This document shows, in pieces, positions 35,901-48,981 of a DNA stretch of 64,000 nucleotides (position 1 is the stretch's first letter; the number at the start of each line of letters is the position of its first letter). Source of the DNA: Amblyornis subalaris. Taxonomy: Eukaryota > Chordata > Aves > Passeriformes > Ptilonorhynchidae. The position numbers and the translations under genes are program-made. A model generated the notes under the pieces. That model searched no databases. It saw nothing but the letters and a program-made list of their open reading frames with translations, and had not been told where the DNA came from. Location of the stretch: positions 6,517,899 through 6,581,898 of the forward strand of contig JACAXG010000025.1 of assembly GCA_018881555.1 (NCBI GenBank), given 5' to 3'.

Positions 35901-36639
35901 AAGAAACTGCTGGGGAGTTATGTTAGGATAAAGGATAGGGCTGGGAAGACCAGAGCGGCTGGTGCAAGGGATCATTCATTCATGTATCACACCTGTGTGT
36001 GCTAGCTAGACCTCTGCTGAAAATTCATCATACTTCGTTTGTATTCTTTCTATTTTTCCTTTTTTTTTTCCTTTTAAACACTGTCATGAATGGGATTTAT
36101 GCAAGCACCTGTATCCATCCTATGAACTTAGGTGCTGGGTGTGTCATCTGACATCCCAGTTTTCAGCTGTACTGGCCTTACTGGGGACTGAGTTCTGCAT
36201 GCTTATTTTACTCAAAAGCTTAGATTTCAATCCATGTTGAAAGCCTGGATCACAGCCTGTGTTTTGAGTGTGTCAGGTTTGTAATTCTCTCTACAGCAGA
36301 AATGAAAGATTTATTGGTTTTCTACGAAAACAATAATAGCAAGTTTGTGTTTCACACTTAGATCTAATTATGAGTGTGATGCTTGAATGATGAGGTGTAC
36401 TGTGTTCAGAAAAAAACCTGGCACCATCCCATGCGAGTGCAGAGTTTCCACCAGGCCGTGGCTGCGGCAGATCAGTTCAACAGGTCAGTTCCTGCTGTGA
36501 TTGGAACCTCCTTCCTCACCAGTTCCTCATGTTTGCTGGGGAACTGCAGTGCTCAACTGGGCTCAGCAACCAGCTGTATGTATTGTACTGCTAGAAATAC
36601 TGCTGGGACATGGCGANTGCCCTGTTGTAGGAGACTACC
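29922..36639. other. Probable intronic stretch, no confident exon
   Basis: No repeat family is recognised until the CR1 remnant near 36.64 kb. Donor-like sites occur near 32545 (GAG|GTGAGT) and 32685 (AAG|GTGAGC) without good acceptors. A slightly CpG-richer segment lies at 35400-35760, interrupted by Ns. The frame at 31547-31756 minus is listed separately. Confidence 0.45.
31547..31756 (-). pseudogene. Protein-like short frame, family unknown
   Basis: A 69-codon minus-strand frame starting with ATG encodes a protein-like charged, amphipathic segment (FLKNTEQKEKLSKLLKAKYH) followed by a Trp- and Pro-containing tail. The opposite strand is also open for 116 codons. No family was recognised and no splice sites frame it. 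It may be a retrocopy fragment or chance. Confidence 0.13.
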
Positions 36640-36930
36640 AAATTTGTCGGGGCTGATTGTCTTAATGAAGCCATGTTGTCTGTCACAAATCATCTCCTTA
36701 CTTTCCATGTGCCTTAGCCTAGTTTCCAGGAGGATCTGCTCCAAGATCTTGCCAGGNACAGAGGTGAAACTAACTGGTCTGTAGTTTGCTAGGTCTTCCT
36801 TTTTAAAAATGGTTGTTATACTTTACCTTTTCCAATCAGTGGGAACTTAACCAGACTGCCACAACTTCTCCAATGTGATGGATAGTGGCTCAGCCACTTC
36901 ATCCACCAGCTCCCTCAAGACCCACAGCTT
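36640..36930 (-). mobile_element. CR1 LINE remnant, reverse transcriptase region, minus
   Basis: Read on the minus strand, the sequence encodes a decayed version of the CR1 ORF2 reverse transcriptase N-terminal part. The recognisable segments are TIFKKEDLANYRPVSFTSVP, then [20 protein letters not shown], then a DRQHGF motif typical of this family. At least two stops interrupt it. The element is a dead internal fragment of a non-LTR retrotransposon, older than the copy at 9190. A possible extension to about 36555 is not recognised. Confidence 0.85.
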
Positions 36931-39900
36931 GGTCCCTTAGAAATACTGGTAAATGTTGCATCTCTGGCACCCTAATGAAGGGTGCATGGCTGCTCTTTAT
37001 ATCCCAGGTTCATAGCAAAGAGCTAGTGAGTGATGACTGCTTTTTGAGACCACACGTAACCAAGAGGGCTTTCTTCCTGCCACCTTGTTACCATTTCCCT
37101 CTCACATGGACCACTGTGATCTGTCCGTTCTAATGTGCTAGATCTGGAGCTATGCCTTGAAACAATCCAGAGCTTGTGCTGGAACAGAATGGTGACTTAC
37201 CCTGCATCCCTCCATAAACAACCAGTGATACACATGTACTTCACTGTGCTTCATCTGCATACAGGTGTGCAGGGGCTGCTCAAGATAGCTGCTATAAACT
37301 GGCAATGTCCACCAGGTCTGGGACTTGCATGGCTGGGACAGACTGTTCCTTTGTAACGTTGTCATGGTGGCACATGAGAAGCTATCTGAACCTGATCCCC
37401 TTGATTTATGAGAGAACTGCTTGTAAGTTTGGTTATTTCCCATGGGGCTTCTCAGAAAGAAATGCTTTCCCTGCCCTTTCCTTATCTGAGAGAGCCCTTC
37501 CTGGTGTCTGCAAGGATCACCTTACTTTTCGGGCATTTGTGGGATGTGTTACAGTTCTGGNTGGTAACAATTCCTGTGTGGATTATCTCAGAAGAACTAT
37601 TGCATTACTATGTAGGAAGTTCATAGAACTTTCGCAGTCTATTTATTTTAAGAGAGATCTTTGCCTTAAATTCATTGCTCTTTAGCAGAAGAGCCAGTGC
37701 CCCAACAGAAGAGAATGCTGGAATGTGAAATTATCAGCCCTCTGCTGTGCTAGACCTGCAGGCTTGGGCAAAGCCACATTTAGCTCCCAGGCAGCCTCTT
37801 GGCTCACGTGTACTTAAGGGACGTGAAGGAGTCCCAAGCAGACAGATGCACAGACAACCTGATGGCAGCTGGGTAAATATAGCTGAGGGAAGAGGGAGGG
37901 TAAGACACCAAACCTGTAGGAAACCAGTCTTCATTAGTTCTACAACTCGTCTGGCAACTTGCGGTCTTTTATTAACTTTTTATTATGGCAAAAGTGACTA
38001 GAATAAAAATAGTCTAGGTGCCACAGGGATAAACAGTGAATTAAAAGGATTAAGTTCTGAACATTTTATTGCTTTTAGAAAGATGTTATTAGATTTACTA
38101 GCTTAAGTTAAATTTACATGACTGAATTACTTCTTAACTTAGAAATGAATTTTGTGGGGAAAAAACCCATCTGTTTAGGTGTTTTAGGAGGACTTAATCC
38201 AGAATACATCATAACTCCTTAGGCCATTATGGAAGAGTAGAGTGGCTATTCTTTCTGTCATAAACTAAATGAGTGCTGACTGGGATTTGAGTCTTCTGGA
38301 AGTCAGTGTGACCTGCACNTGGTGTAGGAATTGATAGCAACTCCAGTATGTGAGATAGCAAGGGAACTATTCCCAATGTGATGTTAATTATATTGCCAAC
38401 TGTGATACTTTTGTTTCAGTTTTCATAAACTCTTGAGACACTTTAAGATAACTCGTTGGGTTGTTTTTTGTAAATGTAAAAGTCTTTGTTTTCTAAAGAA
38501 AGCTCATGGCAAACTGAGGAATGACAGTGGCAATTCTGTTCAAGATCACCTGCAATAACCTTCTCTCCCGATAACCATTGATGTAGTCAAGCCATGCTCC
38601 TACCCTTAATAAGGGTTCGGGGTTGCTGGCAGTTTGTGTGCTGGTTTCCTCTGAATCCACAGTGCTTGTGTGTGGCTCGCTCTTCCCCCCACAGCTCCTC
38701 ACACAGCACACTTGCATGTTGGACAGAGTCCAAATTTCCTCCCTCCTGGGGATTCCTTTGCTGTTAATTTAAGTGATGGCAAATGCAAACTTCTTGCCAG
38801 AGCTTGCTGTGTGTTTTTTGGATGCTTTTTTTAGCTGTTCCCTGAGGGGTCAGCTTTTGTCCTTCCCCACCACGCTTTCTGCTGCGGGGAGAGAGGCCTT
38901 GAACTGGAGCTGATCAGTCCCACCTGGCTTTGAATGCGTCTCTGACATGGCTTCAGGACCTCAGCATCTTTCACAGTTTTTGAAGACNTTTGCTTTGTCA
39001 TTGTCTGTACAAAGCTGGGCTTTATAGTACCATGAGTGTATATGCAATCTTAAAAGCAGAATGAATCATTCATGCCTATAATAGTGTGTGTCTAAGTTCT
39101 TATAGGATGGTTTTTTGTACCTGATGATATTAGATGCTAAATGGAAGTTNCAATTAAGGAGAGAAATGACTGTTTTTAATAGGTATGCAAAATAGCTTTT
39201 CTCTTCAAAAGTCAGGTGGTGAAGACATGGTGTTAATATGAGACAGAGTGAATGTGTTACAGCAGATGGGCACTGACTTCTTTTTAAGCCTGAGCTGTAG
39301 ATTTATGGGATATCTTCTCAAACTGGGGGTGTTCCCATAGATCAGAGCACGGTCTCAGGAGAGCACTCAGTCTCCTTCCAGGTAGACCAGCAGTAGCCAG
39401 GAGGGCTGAAAGGCAGCTCTTCAGTTTGAAGTCATCTGTGCCTTTGCTCATTTCCCTTCAAGGGGTCTGCCCTTGTCACCGGAGGGGCCTTCTGCGCCTC
39501 CCCCGGCCACAAGTTCTGCTTCCCAGGGTTATTCTCCAGGGCCTTTGTCCTGATGTGAGGCTTGTGCTTGCACAACTGAGAACCTGTTCAGTTGTAGTTG
39601 TACCCCCTGTCAGCTGTTTTCAGCAGTCCTCCTCTTATTTGTCCAGACAGTTTTGTTGAAGGAGCTGTGCAGCAGGACATGTTCACAGGACAAGGGACAA
39701 CAGCACTAGCTTTATGGAGACACATGTGTTGGAGGACTGTCATCTGTTTATGCTTCACTTTGCACTGGGGTTCTGCAGGGCACTGTGTTTTCTGTGTCCA
39801 TCCAGGCTGTTTTAAAAGGAGAGTATTTGGTTTAGCACAGAGGTTTGTAACGCCAGTCGGTGCATAGGTGCGGTGCTCCCTTTCCTGCTGGGTTGAGAGT

Positions 39901-40359
39901 CTCTGGTGGAATCAGGGAATCACAGAAATGCTCTGTGATGGCACCTGGTAAACTAGTGGAAATGATGGTGAAGGAGTGCTCCATTGTGGCATCCTGGATG
40001 CAGAAATAAACCATCGAGTATGGAAGCAGTGTGGCGGGTGGACTCACTGCTTGGTGAAGGCAACTTGTGGAGAGCANGCAAGCAGCAGCACAGCACTTCA
40101 AAATAGGATTCAAGTAGGAAGAACACCTAGATTATCCAGGGAAAAAAACCCAGAGGAGTGAACCTCTAGGATGCAGCATCTGTTGGGATACCTGGGTTCT
40201 TGGGTATTAATAGCTGAGTATGAAGATCCTGCAAATTTGTTGCTTTTGGTAAACTAAAAAGACCTCCATAAAAAAGGTTTGGTTGCTTGTCCTGCGCTGA
40301 GGTGGTAGATGGGACTGAGGACATAGCACTGGTAACTGCAGAAAGTATAATGCATTCAG
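36931..40359. other. Probable intronic stretch, nothing recognised
   Basis: No exon pair or RNA gene. A fragment GAATCAGGGAATCACAGAAA near 39908 weakly resembles a CR1 3' tail but is too short to call. Single Ns at 37561, 38319, 38988, 39150 and 40078. Confidence 0.45.
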
Positions 40360-40675
40360 GTCTGCTTCACTCCATTACAAGAGAGATTGACAAATTGGAG
40401 AGAGTTCAGGAGAGAAAAAAAGAAGTAACAAGAGAGCTTGAGGGATTGACTTACAAGAGAAGACCGAAAGAGCTGAATATAGATAACTTGGCTAAAGGAT
40501 GACAAATGGGGTGGTTGAGATATAAATCTACAAATATCTGAAGGGTGTAAACACCAAGGCTATGAAGAATTATTTAGAGTGGTACAATGGGGTGTAACTA
40601 GAAGTAATGGGATGAAATTTAAGAGAAGGCAAATTTCAGTTGAATAATGGGAGAAGCTTTTTGACAGTGTGATGT
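40360..40675 (+). mobile_element. CR1 LINE fragment, end of ORF2 and 3' UTR, plus
   Basis: The plus strand encodes a decayed end of the CR1 ORF2 protein (REIDKLERVQERKKEVTREL, then a LTYKRRPKEL segment), matching the family's conserved KLERVQRRA-like tail. Typical 3' UTR phrasing follows, such as ATAAATCTACAAATATCTGA and an AAGTAATGGGATGAAATTTA stretch. It is diverged, interrupted and lacks the terminal repeat. Its orientation is opposite to the copies at 9190, 36640 and 54209. Confidence 0.8.
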
Positions 40676-43600
40676 ATTAGGCCATGGGCTTCTCTTCCAG
40701 CAGTAGTCCCGTTGTTCACTATTTAGGGCACAACCCTGTTTGCTTAAGAAGCCAGAGTTTTCCAGTGTCTTTATTAAGGACAGTTTCAAATCATGCCTTT
40801 TGTGTTTTATGTATTTGATGCAGAGGCATACAAACCATACACCAAAACTGCTGTGCCTCTCCACACATGTGCCATGTCTGGGTGTGATGTAGCAGCTCCT
40901 GGTGCTGTGGAGGTGAGGGCAGGGTGTGAGCAGCCTCTTNAGCTGCAGCTCAGCACAGATGGCCCTGCTGGCATGGAAAGTTTGGCCAGGTCAGTAGTAT
41001 CTGCTCTTTGATCAGGACCTTCTTTTACCTCCCACACTTCTCTTATCCAGATGCTGTAGTATTACCTTTTGGGGGTTAGTTCACTTACGGACTCTGGAAT
41101 AGATATCAAAGTTATGCTGCAGCTCTGCACCAAGAAATCTCCCACTTTGCTTCAAAGAAATCAGGACAAACAAGATCCCATTGATGCAGATGGTCTATGA
41201 TCTTTTATAAATCTACAATACTGTACCTTAACTTTTTCTTTAGAAACTCCCATTTCTTCTCCTGCTTTTCACTTCACTTGAAATGCAAACTAAGGTCAGA
41301 GGATCACTTTCCTACTGGCAGAACACACTGCATTGTCTGTCATTTTAAAATGTTCTCCACAGTTACTGAGGAAAGGTTCATTTCTATACTCTTTATGCTT
41401 AAGAGTGACTCTTGAATGCATTTTGCTTTTCCTTATCTAGAAGGGCTAAATTAGAAAATTAGGTTAACTACCTGTGTAAATCAAGTTAGACTATCTCAAC
41501 TAAAATGGTATTTATCTTCGGCACCGGGAAGATGGCAGATTCATGTAAATAGATAAACAAATGCATCTCTAGCACTTAGCACACACTGGCAACTTGACTA
41601 TTTTGTTGAAGAGAGGGAGGACAGAAAACTTTAAAGCATTGGCATTCTTGGAGCATAAATGAGACAAGAGCTGAAAGTGTCTTTTTAAATTGTTCTTAAA
41701 TGTGTTTTGTATTGCTCGTGCTGTCCCTGAAGAGGTCTGTGTCCNTATGCTTCAGGGAAATTTCTGAATTATGTTCTCTCTCAGTCTGTGGGAAGAATGA
41801 ACCCCTGAAGGGTTTCATTCTCCTCTGCATGGGGATGAATATTTTCCTTGCTGAAAAATGCAGTTTTGTTCTCCTCAGAACTGGATTAATTTGGTGGATG
41901 CTTTTCATGGGGAATTTTGTATGTGGGGAAATGTCAAAACAATTGTGTCTTCATCGCAGCCCTTCCCGTCACTGAGGGCTGTGGTGAGAGCACACTTCTG
42001 GAGAGGAGAGCTTTGCTTTGAACCACTTTCCATATCCAGACCAAGAGTGGATGTGTGCTCAGGCCCCATCATCTCAGGAGAGCAGCATAACCACTAAGCT
42101 ACCTCAAGTTTGCCACCTTAATCTAAGTGGTTTCTATTCAGCAGAAGTAAATCATTTGTCAGTATGACTCCAGAATTATTTTTAAAAAATTGTTTGGCTT
42201 CACTGGTGTGCGGGAGTATCAATTATCCTCCCTACCTTGTTTCTGAGGCCACTTTAAAAAGGAATTTTAATTATGCAGCTGGGGGTCTCTAATAGCATTT
42301 GCAGGAGACATTGTTGGGTTTTTTTTTCCCTGGAGATTGATTGATGATACTCTTGCACCTCTATTAGANGACTTGGGCCCAACCCATTTACAAGGCAGAC
42401 TTTCCAGGCAGNCACTCCTCAAGAGGACAGTGCAAACATGGGCAGGTTTCTTTTAATTGTTGCTGCAAACTTCTCTGAACCTTGCTAGTGAAGTACATCT
42501 TTGCAAAGCCAAGCCTGGCGCAACTGAAGGAAGTGTTTTGGGGAAAGGGTACCTCAGAATAAACTGCAGCAAGTTTTGGGGTTGCTNTAGCAGTCCAGTC
42601 CACTTTCTTCATTGACGGAGGTCTTGGAGCATCCTTGCAAACCATCAATATGTACTTGCAGCTTCCTGTTCCTCCTTTACCCCCTTGCAGGTGTGTCTGT
42701 ACCACCCGGTTCCCAGGCTGGGATTTTAGAGCTAATCCTTCACAGCAGGGGTGGATTATGATCTGGAGCATTTGGAGTATTCCCAGCCTTGTTGGTCTGA
42801 GTTGATAACCTGCAGCTGAAGGGGCAGGGAGATGGGTGGGGGCTGTGAAGTCCCACCAGGAGCAGCAGACATCCAACTCCCTGAAGCCCTGGCTTGCAAG
42901 AGCCAACCCATGCAGCGTGGCAGACTATAGGGCACAGTAAGCACACTTTTTTATCAGTATAAGAAAGGAANAAGCTGCCGTCCCTCCTTATCTGTTGAGG
43001 GCAATGAAAAATCTTGAGCCAGCTTGTGCAGTGAAAGGATTAATTTGCTGTGGGTGTTTGATTAATATAGCAGTAGTTTATCTCATTACGTTTCCCTTTA
43101 GTAACTGGAAAAGAGTTTCAGATGTGTGTGGCCTTTCCCCGCTCTCCTCCTACTGTGAAACAGATGTCTCACTGACTGCCCCTCAGAAGGACAGATCAGC
43201 ACCCAAACCCTCCTTCTGGCAGGACATGAGGAGAAGTCAAAACTCAGGGAGTCAGCCCAAGTGCAAGGATCATGCCTTTCTTTTTCTTTTACCATATGAG
43301 AAAACACATAAATGTGTGTGCATGAAAGGCAGGCAATGGAATCAGATTATTTCGACTTAAAATACACTGCTAGTTTTCTTTAGCAGCATNTAAAGGTTGG
43401 AGAATTTTTAGCTAATTGTACTGGGCAGTTGCACAGTTTCTCCAATGCCTTGTGTCATTTTCCAGGGCTTCTATCCTTTACTCCCATATTAGCCCCCTGC
43501 CTTTCTCTCCTGCAAGTCCTGCTCCTCAGCCCAGCACTGCGGGCCTCCGAGAGTAAATGTTTATAATGTTCATTTAGCTTTCGGTGAAATCTCTTCCAGC

Positions 43601-44008
43601 TTTCAAAGAAAGCTCTTTAGTTTGGTCTGCACAGATGTAAACTTTTGATAGGAGAGATTCCCTGTGTTCAGCTAATGGCTTCAGGACTCCAAGTGCTGCT
43701 GATGTGCTGTAGTTCAGCGTCCCTGTAACTTCATGTAAAAACTATGTGCAAACTCTGATTTTGAGTTTAAGCACTCCATAAGAGTGGATTTAGGCCTTCT
43801 ATACTCGCAGCATATATTAACAGTACCTTATTTTTGTTTACGTATAAATAAGATGTCTCTCCACAAGATATGTTGGAAGCCAAGTTTGGAGTTTAAAAAG
43901 AAATAAATAAGCAATGGAACAGTAATTCTGTCATAAGGTGCATTGTGTCAACAGAAGTTTATTTTATTTACCTCTTAGAGTAGGAAGTGCTCTGACTTGT
44001 TAGTTTGT

Positions 44009-44036
44009 TGTTGCTTTCTCTTTGTTGCTTTCTCTT
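44009..44036. repeat. Perfect 14-bp tandem duplication
   Basis: TGTTGCTTTCTCTT occurs twice in succession, followed by further CT-rich sequence. Confidence 0.8.
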
Positions 44037-45988
44037 TCTCTCTAACATGGTTCTCAGTGACTTTTGTATTGTGTTTTCCCAAGAAAAGCTTTTTATCAGC
44101 TTCTTTTTACAGTTATTTTCCTTGGCAAAACTTAGTATTTTATTTATTGTTAGCTGCCATAGGTTACAAATGAAGTAGCTTATGCTTAGAGCTACATAGT
44201 TCATTCACTTACTTTGCACGTTAATTTAAAAAACTGAGGAGATGACACCAGCCATAGGTGATGGAAGTTTTTCCCTTGCTGCATTCTTGTTTCACAACAA
44301 ATCTAGCAGTGACTGAAGGGCTAAGGGCTGTTCTTTCCATCAACAACCATACAAGTATTTTCTACCTATGCATCTCAAAGTGCTTTAAAGAAATGCTTGA
44401 GAATTATGTAGCAGATACTCGTGTTAAGAAGCTGAGTCATAGATAGACAGTTGGGGATATCAGTGATAATAGTGTCTGGGAATGGGGACCCTTGGCTCCC
44501 TGTCCTGGGAATTAGACCTCTGCTTCACAGTCCTCACCTGCGTCCCACTGCAGAAGTGGCTTAATGTCTGGCCATGTGCCAGTGCTCCAGGATACTGTAT
44601 TCTAATGCAGAACATATTTTCCAGGATTTATTAGGATGTCCATAAAATCAGCTGTCTTTGCAGTACGTCCACTCTGGATGAATCATTTCTTGTCGCTTTT
44701 CTCTGACAAGATGGGAAAGTGAGTGGCCGTAACTCTGAGCTGTGTCCTCCGTGTCTCTCGTGAGGGCCGGGAGGAAAGGGCAGTGCTGCAGCTGGGCTCT
44801 GTCAATGTGTGCTGCGGGGTGAGGTGCAGCTCCAGCACCTCTGAGCTAGCATCAGATAAGCAAGTGATAAGGCAGCTTTAGCAGTGTCATGGCAGCTCAG
44901 TGATGCGGTTGTGCAGCCTGGTACTGGGCTGCCTTGGACTGGACAGCCCCGGCCCAGAGGTGTCCAGCGTGCTCCATTCACAGTGCAGCCATGTCTGCAA
45001 ATGAGTTCCAGAGCTAGCAGGCTGGCGACTTTCACTAGACTAAAACTCCCTTGGAATTGTAGAAATAAAGGTGAAATAATTGGCAACCAAGCAGTGCTGG
45101 TCCCCTGAATTGGTCTCCCTTTGTTATGGTTTACACCCATAAATTCTGATAGCTGTTGGAGGGACATGTGTCTATGGGAGCGGGGAGAGGAGGAGAGAGC
45201 TGCTGGTAGTGATCAAACTGAATCTTAAACTCTGGTTTGTGTTGAGCCAGAAGGACTTAATTATATATATGTAACATGCAGTGAAAAGCAACACAAGACT
45301 TGGGCAGACCATATGTCTTAAGTGCTGCTTGGGATGATTGAGAGCTGCCGAACCAAGCTTTAGATTTTGGAGATGTGGTTCAGACACAGAATTGTGCTGG
45401 TGTCCCTAAATTTTCCTGGGTTTGAATAACATTTTTGTAGCTGAGGTTTTGCAAGTATGAAGCCTGAAGCCAGCTTAAGGAAAGTTTATGATGTGAAAAT
45501 TAAGTTTTCTCTAGTAAGCTGCAGTTTGTCAAAACAACTGCACACATTCCTGTTGGGCTACAATTTGGCAGGATGCNAAGATTGCATCTTTCCCTTTGAA
45601 TATCTGAAGAAAATGGAAACCTGGCATTTTAATCTTGCATGGATTTCTACACATCCCTTTCAACAGCTGGGATAAGCTCCTCTGCTTTATCACACATTTT
45701 CCCTTGTGTTATGAATCACCACCTTCTTTTCAGGCAGTTCACATCCAGGATTCTTCAGTCTTTGGAAGTTCATGTATTTGACGAAGGGGAGCAAAAAAAG
45801 GTTGTAAAGGGACTTGCCCAAGGATAAGATGGATCTCAAATTTGGTTGTCTGACAAGAAATGAATTGTCATATAACTGGAGCTGGTGCTAACTGCCATTT
45901 CTGCTTTAGGGGGAAATATTTTGGGAAAATTCACTCTGTTTCCCAACAGAGCTCTTACAAAGGTCTCACAGAAAGGAAATTCCATACG

Positions 45989-46033
45989 TTTTTTTGCTCT
46001 GGAAGCAAAAAAAAAAAAAAAAAAAGAAAAAAA
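45989..46033. repeat. Hairpin plus A-rich tract
   Basis: TTTTTTTGCT (45989-45998) and AGCAAAAAAA (46004-46013) form a perfect 10-bp inverted repeat with a 5-base loop, and the A run continues to 46033 with one G. Confidence 0.8.
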
Positions 46034-47239
46034 CCCAAAACTGGTTTTAGCTGATTATTCTGAAATGCAAGAGAACAGCTGTCTGCACCAACGCCTGACT
46101 CTCAGGGAAGGAGAGCTTAAAGCCCCCCTTAAGCTTCATGTACAATTTGGACTCATGTAGCTCTCAGAAGCTTTCTGCTCCTGCCAGCAGCCTGGGACAG
46201 GCATCCTGGCTCCCAAGTGCAGAAGGCAGTCCATGTGGGGTTTCCTGGGAACGACAGAAACGGGGCAGTTTAAGTGTCTGCCTGGACAGCTGGTGAGGAA
46301 AGAGGCAGTGTTCTGACCCACCCCATGAGCAGTTACCTCAAAGTGATGCACAGCCACAGATGTTTCCAGTGCAGACAAGCTGATGTTTTCCATTGGAAAC
46401 CTCTTGTGACAGGAGCTCCTGACCTCTGTTACACATGTTTAGGGGTATATGCGATGTGTAGCATATTGCTAAGAAGGTTGTATAGAGCCATTAAGATTTG
46501 GAATCTTGCTGGAGCAGAGCTCAGTTGGGGAATCTGGTGGGAAGGTCACTGTTTGGATAGGAGTGTAATGGTGGTACCTAAGCAATTGTCAGCAGGTGAT
46601 CAATAAACCAGAAATGTCTGAATTATTCCCCTTCTGCTTTGTGACCTCACTATTTTAGAGCTTTCCCCTTTATGAAACTCACCCCATGTGAATTTACTCA
46701 CAGCTGTAAGAGCAATTTAGTTCCACTCATTAGTGATGAAGCAAAGGTCCATAATAAAAAAAAAGGATAATACATCACCTAATGTATTTTCTTCCTGGGC
46801 TTGATGCATAGGGAGCACTTTAAAGTATTAGTTGTTTTCAGATATAGTAGAAGTATTGTTGTGTGTTTTGGAAAACTTAACTGCCTAAGTAATAGGAGAC
46901 CTCAGCCATGTGCTCTGCTATTAAATCTTTCCTGAGAAGTATGGAGAAACGTGTTTGCTCTGCGTGTGTTTGTGTGAATTATGGGCTGTGCAGATCAGCG
47001 AAATGCAAATTAGCAGTGCTCTACTGTCCTGTCATATCTCGACTCGCAATAGCAGAGTTCAGAAGTTCATTGCTTGGGGGAGGCAAAAAAAGGAGGGAAA
47101 AAAGAGAAAGTTTGCTCTGACTTACTTGTGCTTTTATGAAGACTGTCTGGAGCTGAATAACCCCTGGTGAACTTGTATCCTCCACCCCAGCTGCAGCCTT
47201 TCAGCTCCAACAAAGACCACTCACTAAATCCAGGAAATC

Positions 47240-47530
47240 GAGCGGCGCGTGGGTGAGTGGCTGACTCCGCATTCACACCCTGCCTGTGTTNCGGGGGGAG
47301 CCGCTCTGCCCGGCCCCGCGAGCAAAACCCTCTGCATGTGTGCCTGGAAAAAATAATTCCTCACCATCCACAGAAAGCTGCACTTTCCATTGAGTTTTTC
47401 CAGCAGTGCAGCTTTGTAGAAACCACAATAAAAACACGGGGCTGCAGGATTTTTATTCTTTACATTCCTCACTGCACAAAAAGCAGCGCCAAATATTTTT
47501 CTGGAAGCAGGATTTCCAGCCATGAGCAGT
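47240..47530. promoter_or_regulatory. Small CpG-rich patch and complex sequence, possible enhancer
   Basis: The first 90 bases contain about ten CpG dinucleotides in an otherwise CpG-poor region. They are followed by non-repetitive sequence with short inverted and TTTATT/AATAAA-type motifs. No exon structure is evident: a donor-like GTGG|GTGAGT near 47252 lacks an acceptor. Being CpG-rich and intronic, it could be a regulatory element or a diverged exon. Conservation cannot be judged without alignment. Confidence 0.25.
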
Positions 47531-48946
47531 GATTTAGGAGAGTGAGAATATCAGTTTCCAAGAACGTTTAGTTTGGAAAACTTTGAGATTTACTTGAGAC
47601 ATCACCAATCTATTTCCTCCGCTTTGATTACTCCGCTTCCATATACNTTTATTTAGCCACCGGCTGTTGTTCTTTTACCCTCGAAAAATCTGTTTTGATG
47701 CCCCTAAACATCGTCTTCTTTGTTATGCTAAGGCGGGAGATAGAGTGGCATGCAGAGAGAGAGAGATAAAAGCAGTGTTGTTTTATGGATCCTACGCAGT
47801 GTACTTTGCAGGAACTTTAAAAATAATTTGCGCAGTGCTCCTCAGTGGGATAAATGTTCTCTAAGATCATTTACAAAACACGAACAAAAGAATATTAACA
47901 AAGATGAGTAAGCACAGATTTCCTCATTTCACAGGTGAAGAAACAAAGTTCTGGAAAACTTATTTGTTAGTACAGGGCCTGGTCAGGGTTAAAAAGGGTG
48001 AAGCTCAGCCTGCAGGACCATCATGTCCATATGTCATAGTAGCTGGAGTGAGATGATAGTTTAAAGTGACTGAGGAAAGAGGTGGCTATTTAGTAGTTTA
48101 GTCATTAGACTTTGCTGCTTATATAACATGACATGTTGGAGATGTGTTTAGGTGACATGGATTTCTATCATGGGAGTGTAAAAACAACCTGGAACGTCAA
48201 TTGCCCCTGCCAGATGCTGTAATATTTTGTATTGGGGAAATTTATATTTTAAACAAAAAAATTAAATGTTGTGGTTCTCAAAGGTCAGAACTTTCCTTGG
48301 GAACTTCAGCACTGCAGCCTGAAATGAAGGAAGCGGGCTGTTGGGCCAAGGGGAANAAGGTCCCCAAAGGAGCAGCTATGGATGAAGGCCTGACTGGCCC
48401 TGGCACTATCCATTTGCAGCTTTTATTAAAACCGGTGATTAGAGGTTTAAAAATGCTTGCAATAAAGCTCCTGAGAAGAGTTAGAGCTTTGCACATCTCC
48501 TCCTGACTATGCTGTTCTCCAGCTGCTGCCTGGTGGCCTCTCTTGGGAGGCAGACGATTTTCAGACTCACTGTACTCGGGGCNGTGCTCTTGGTCAATGG
48601 CAGATTCACAGGGATGCTGTCAGGATGTGACTCGGAGCCCACGTGCCCTGTCTGGAAACNGTCATGAGTCCCCCAGTGCAAATGCCAGCCTTTGAGAGGC
48701 TGAAAAGTTGTCAAAGGTACCTGTTGGAGCCTCACATTTGTGGACTTTTCTGGCCCCTCCACTTGCACCAAGATTCTCCAGTCTCTGCTACTCGTGAGAG
48801 AATATATTTAGGATTTTTCCTCTGCAAGGTGTTGGTCAAAGCCAACTTAGAGTGATCCAGCTGTTACAATCCTGTTTTCATCTTCACTCCTCTGGCACTT
48901 GTGTGGTTACACAATATACACATTCAGATGCTGAAAACTGATCGTT

Positions 48947-48981
48947 TTTATTTTCTTTTTTTTTTTCCCCCCTCCTCCTAG
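48947..48981 (+). other. Candidate 3' splice site with branch-point-like motif
   Basis: AAACTGAT near 48937 is followed by an uninterrupted-looking pyrimidine tract ending CCTCCTCCTAG at 48981. This has the form of a textbook acceptor. The next frame reads IMGFWLDQFPELIDTVIALM and then stops, so it would be a terminal coding exon or a non-coding exon. No donor partner was found nearby. Confidence 0.2.

Larger units (their letters stand above)
40676..47239. other. Probable intronic stretch, no confident exon
   Basis: A possible 89-base plus exon at 40824-40912 (acceptor TTTGATGCAG, donor GAG|GTGAGG, one open frame) immediately follows the CR1 copy; it is weak and not called separately. The 172-codon minus frame at 42388-42906 spans two Ns and has no recognisable domain. 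Small repeats are listed separately. Confidence 0.4.

Noticed and set aside
40824..40912. Possible 89-base exon with acceptor, donor and one open frame
   Set aside because: It immediately follows a CR1 fragment, is short, and no partner exon supports it; comparable chance pairs occur elsewhere, such as the closed 51974-52058.
42388..42906. 172-codon minus-strand frame
   Set aside because: It contains two Ns, has no recognisable domain, and alternative frames in the same place are also open.
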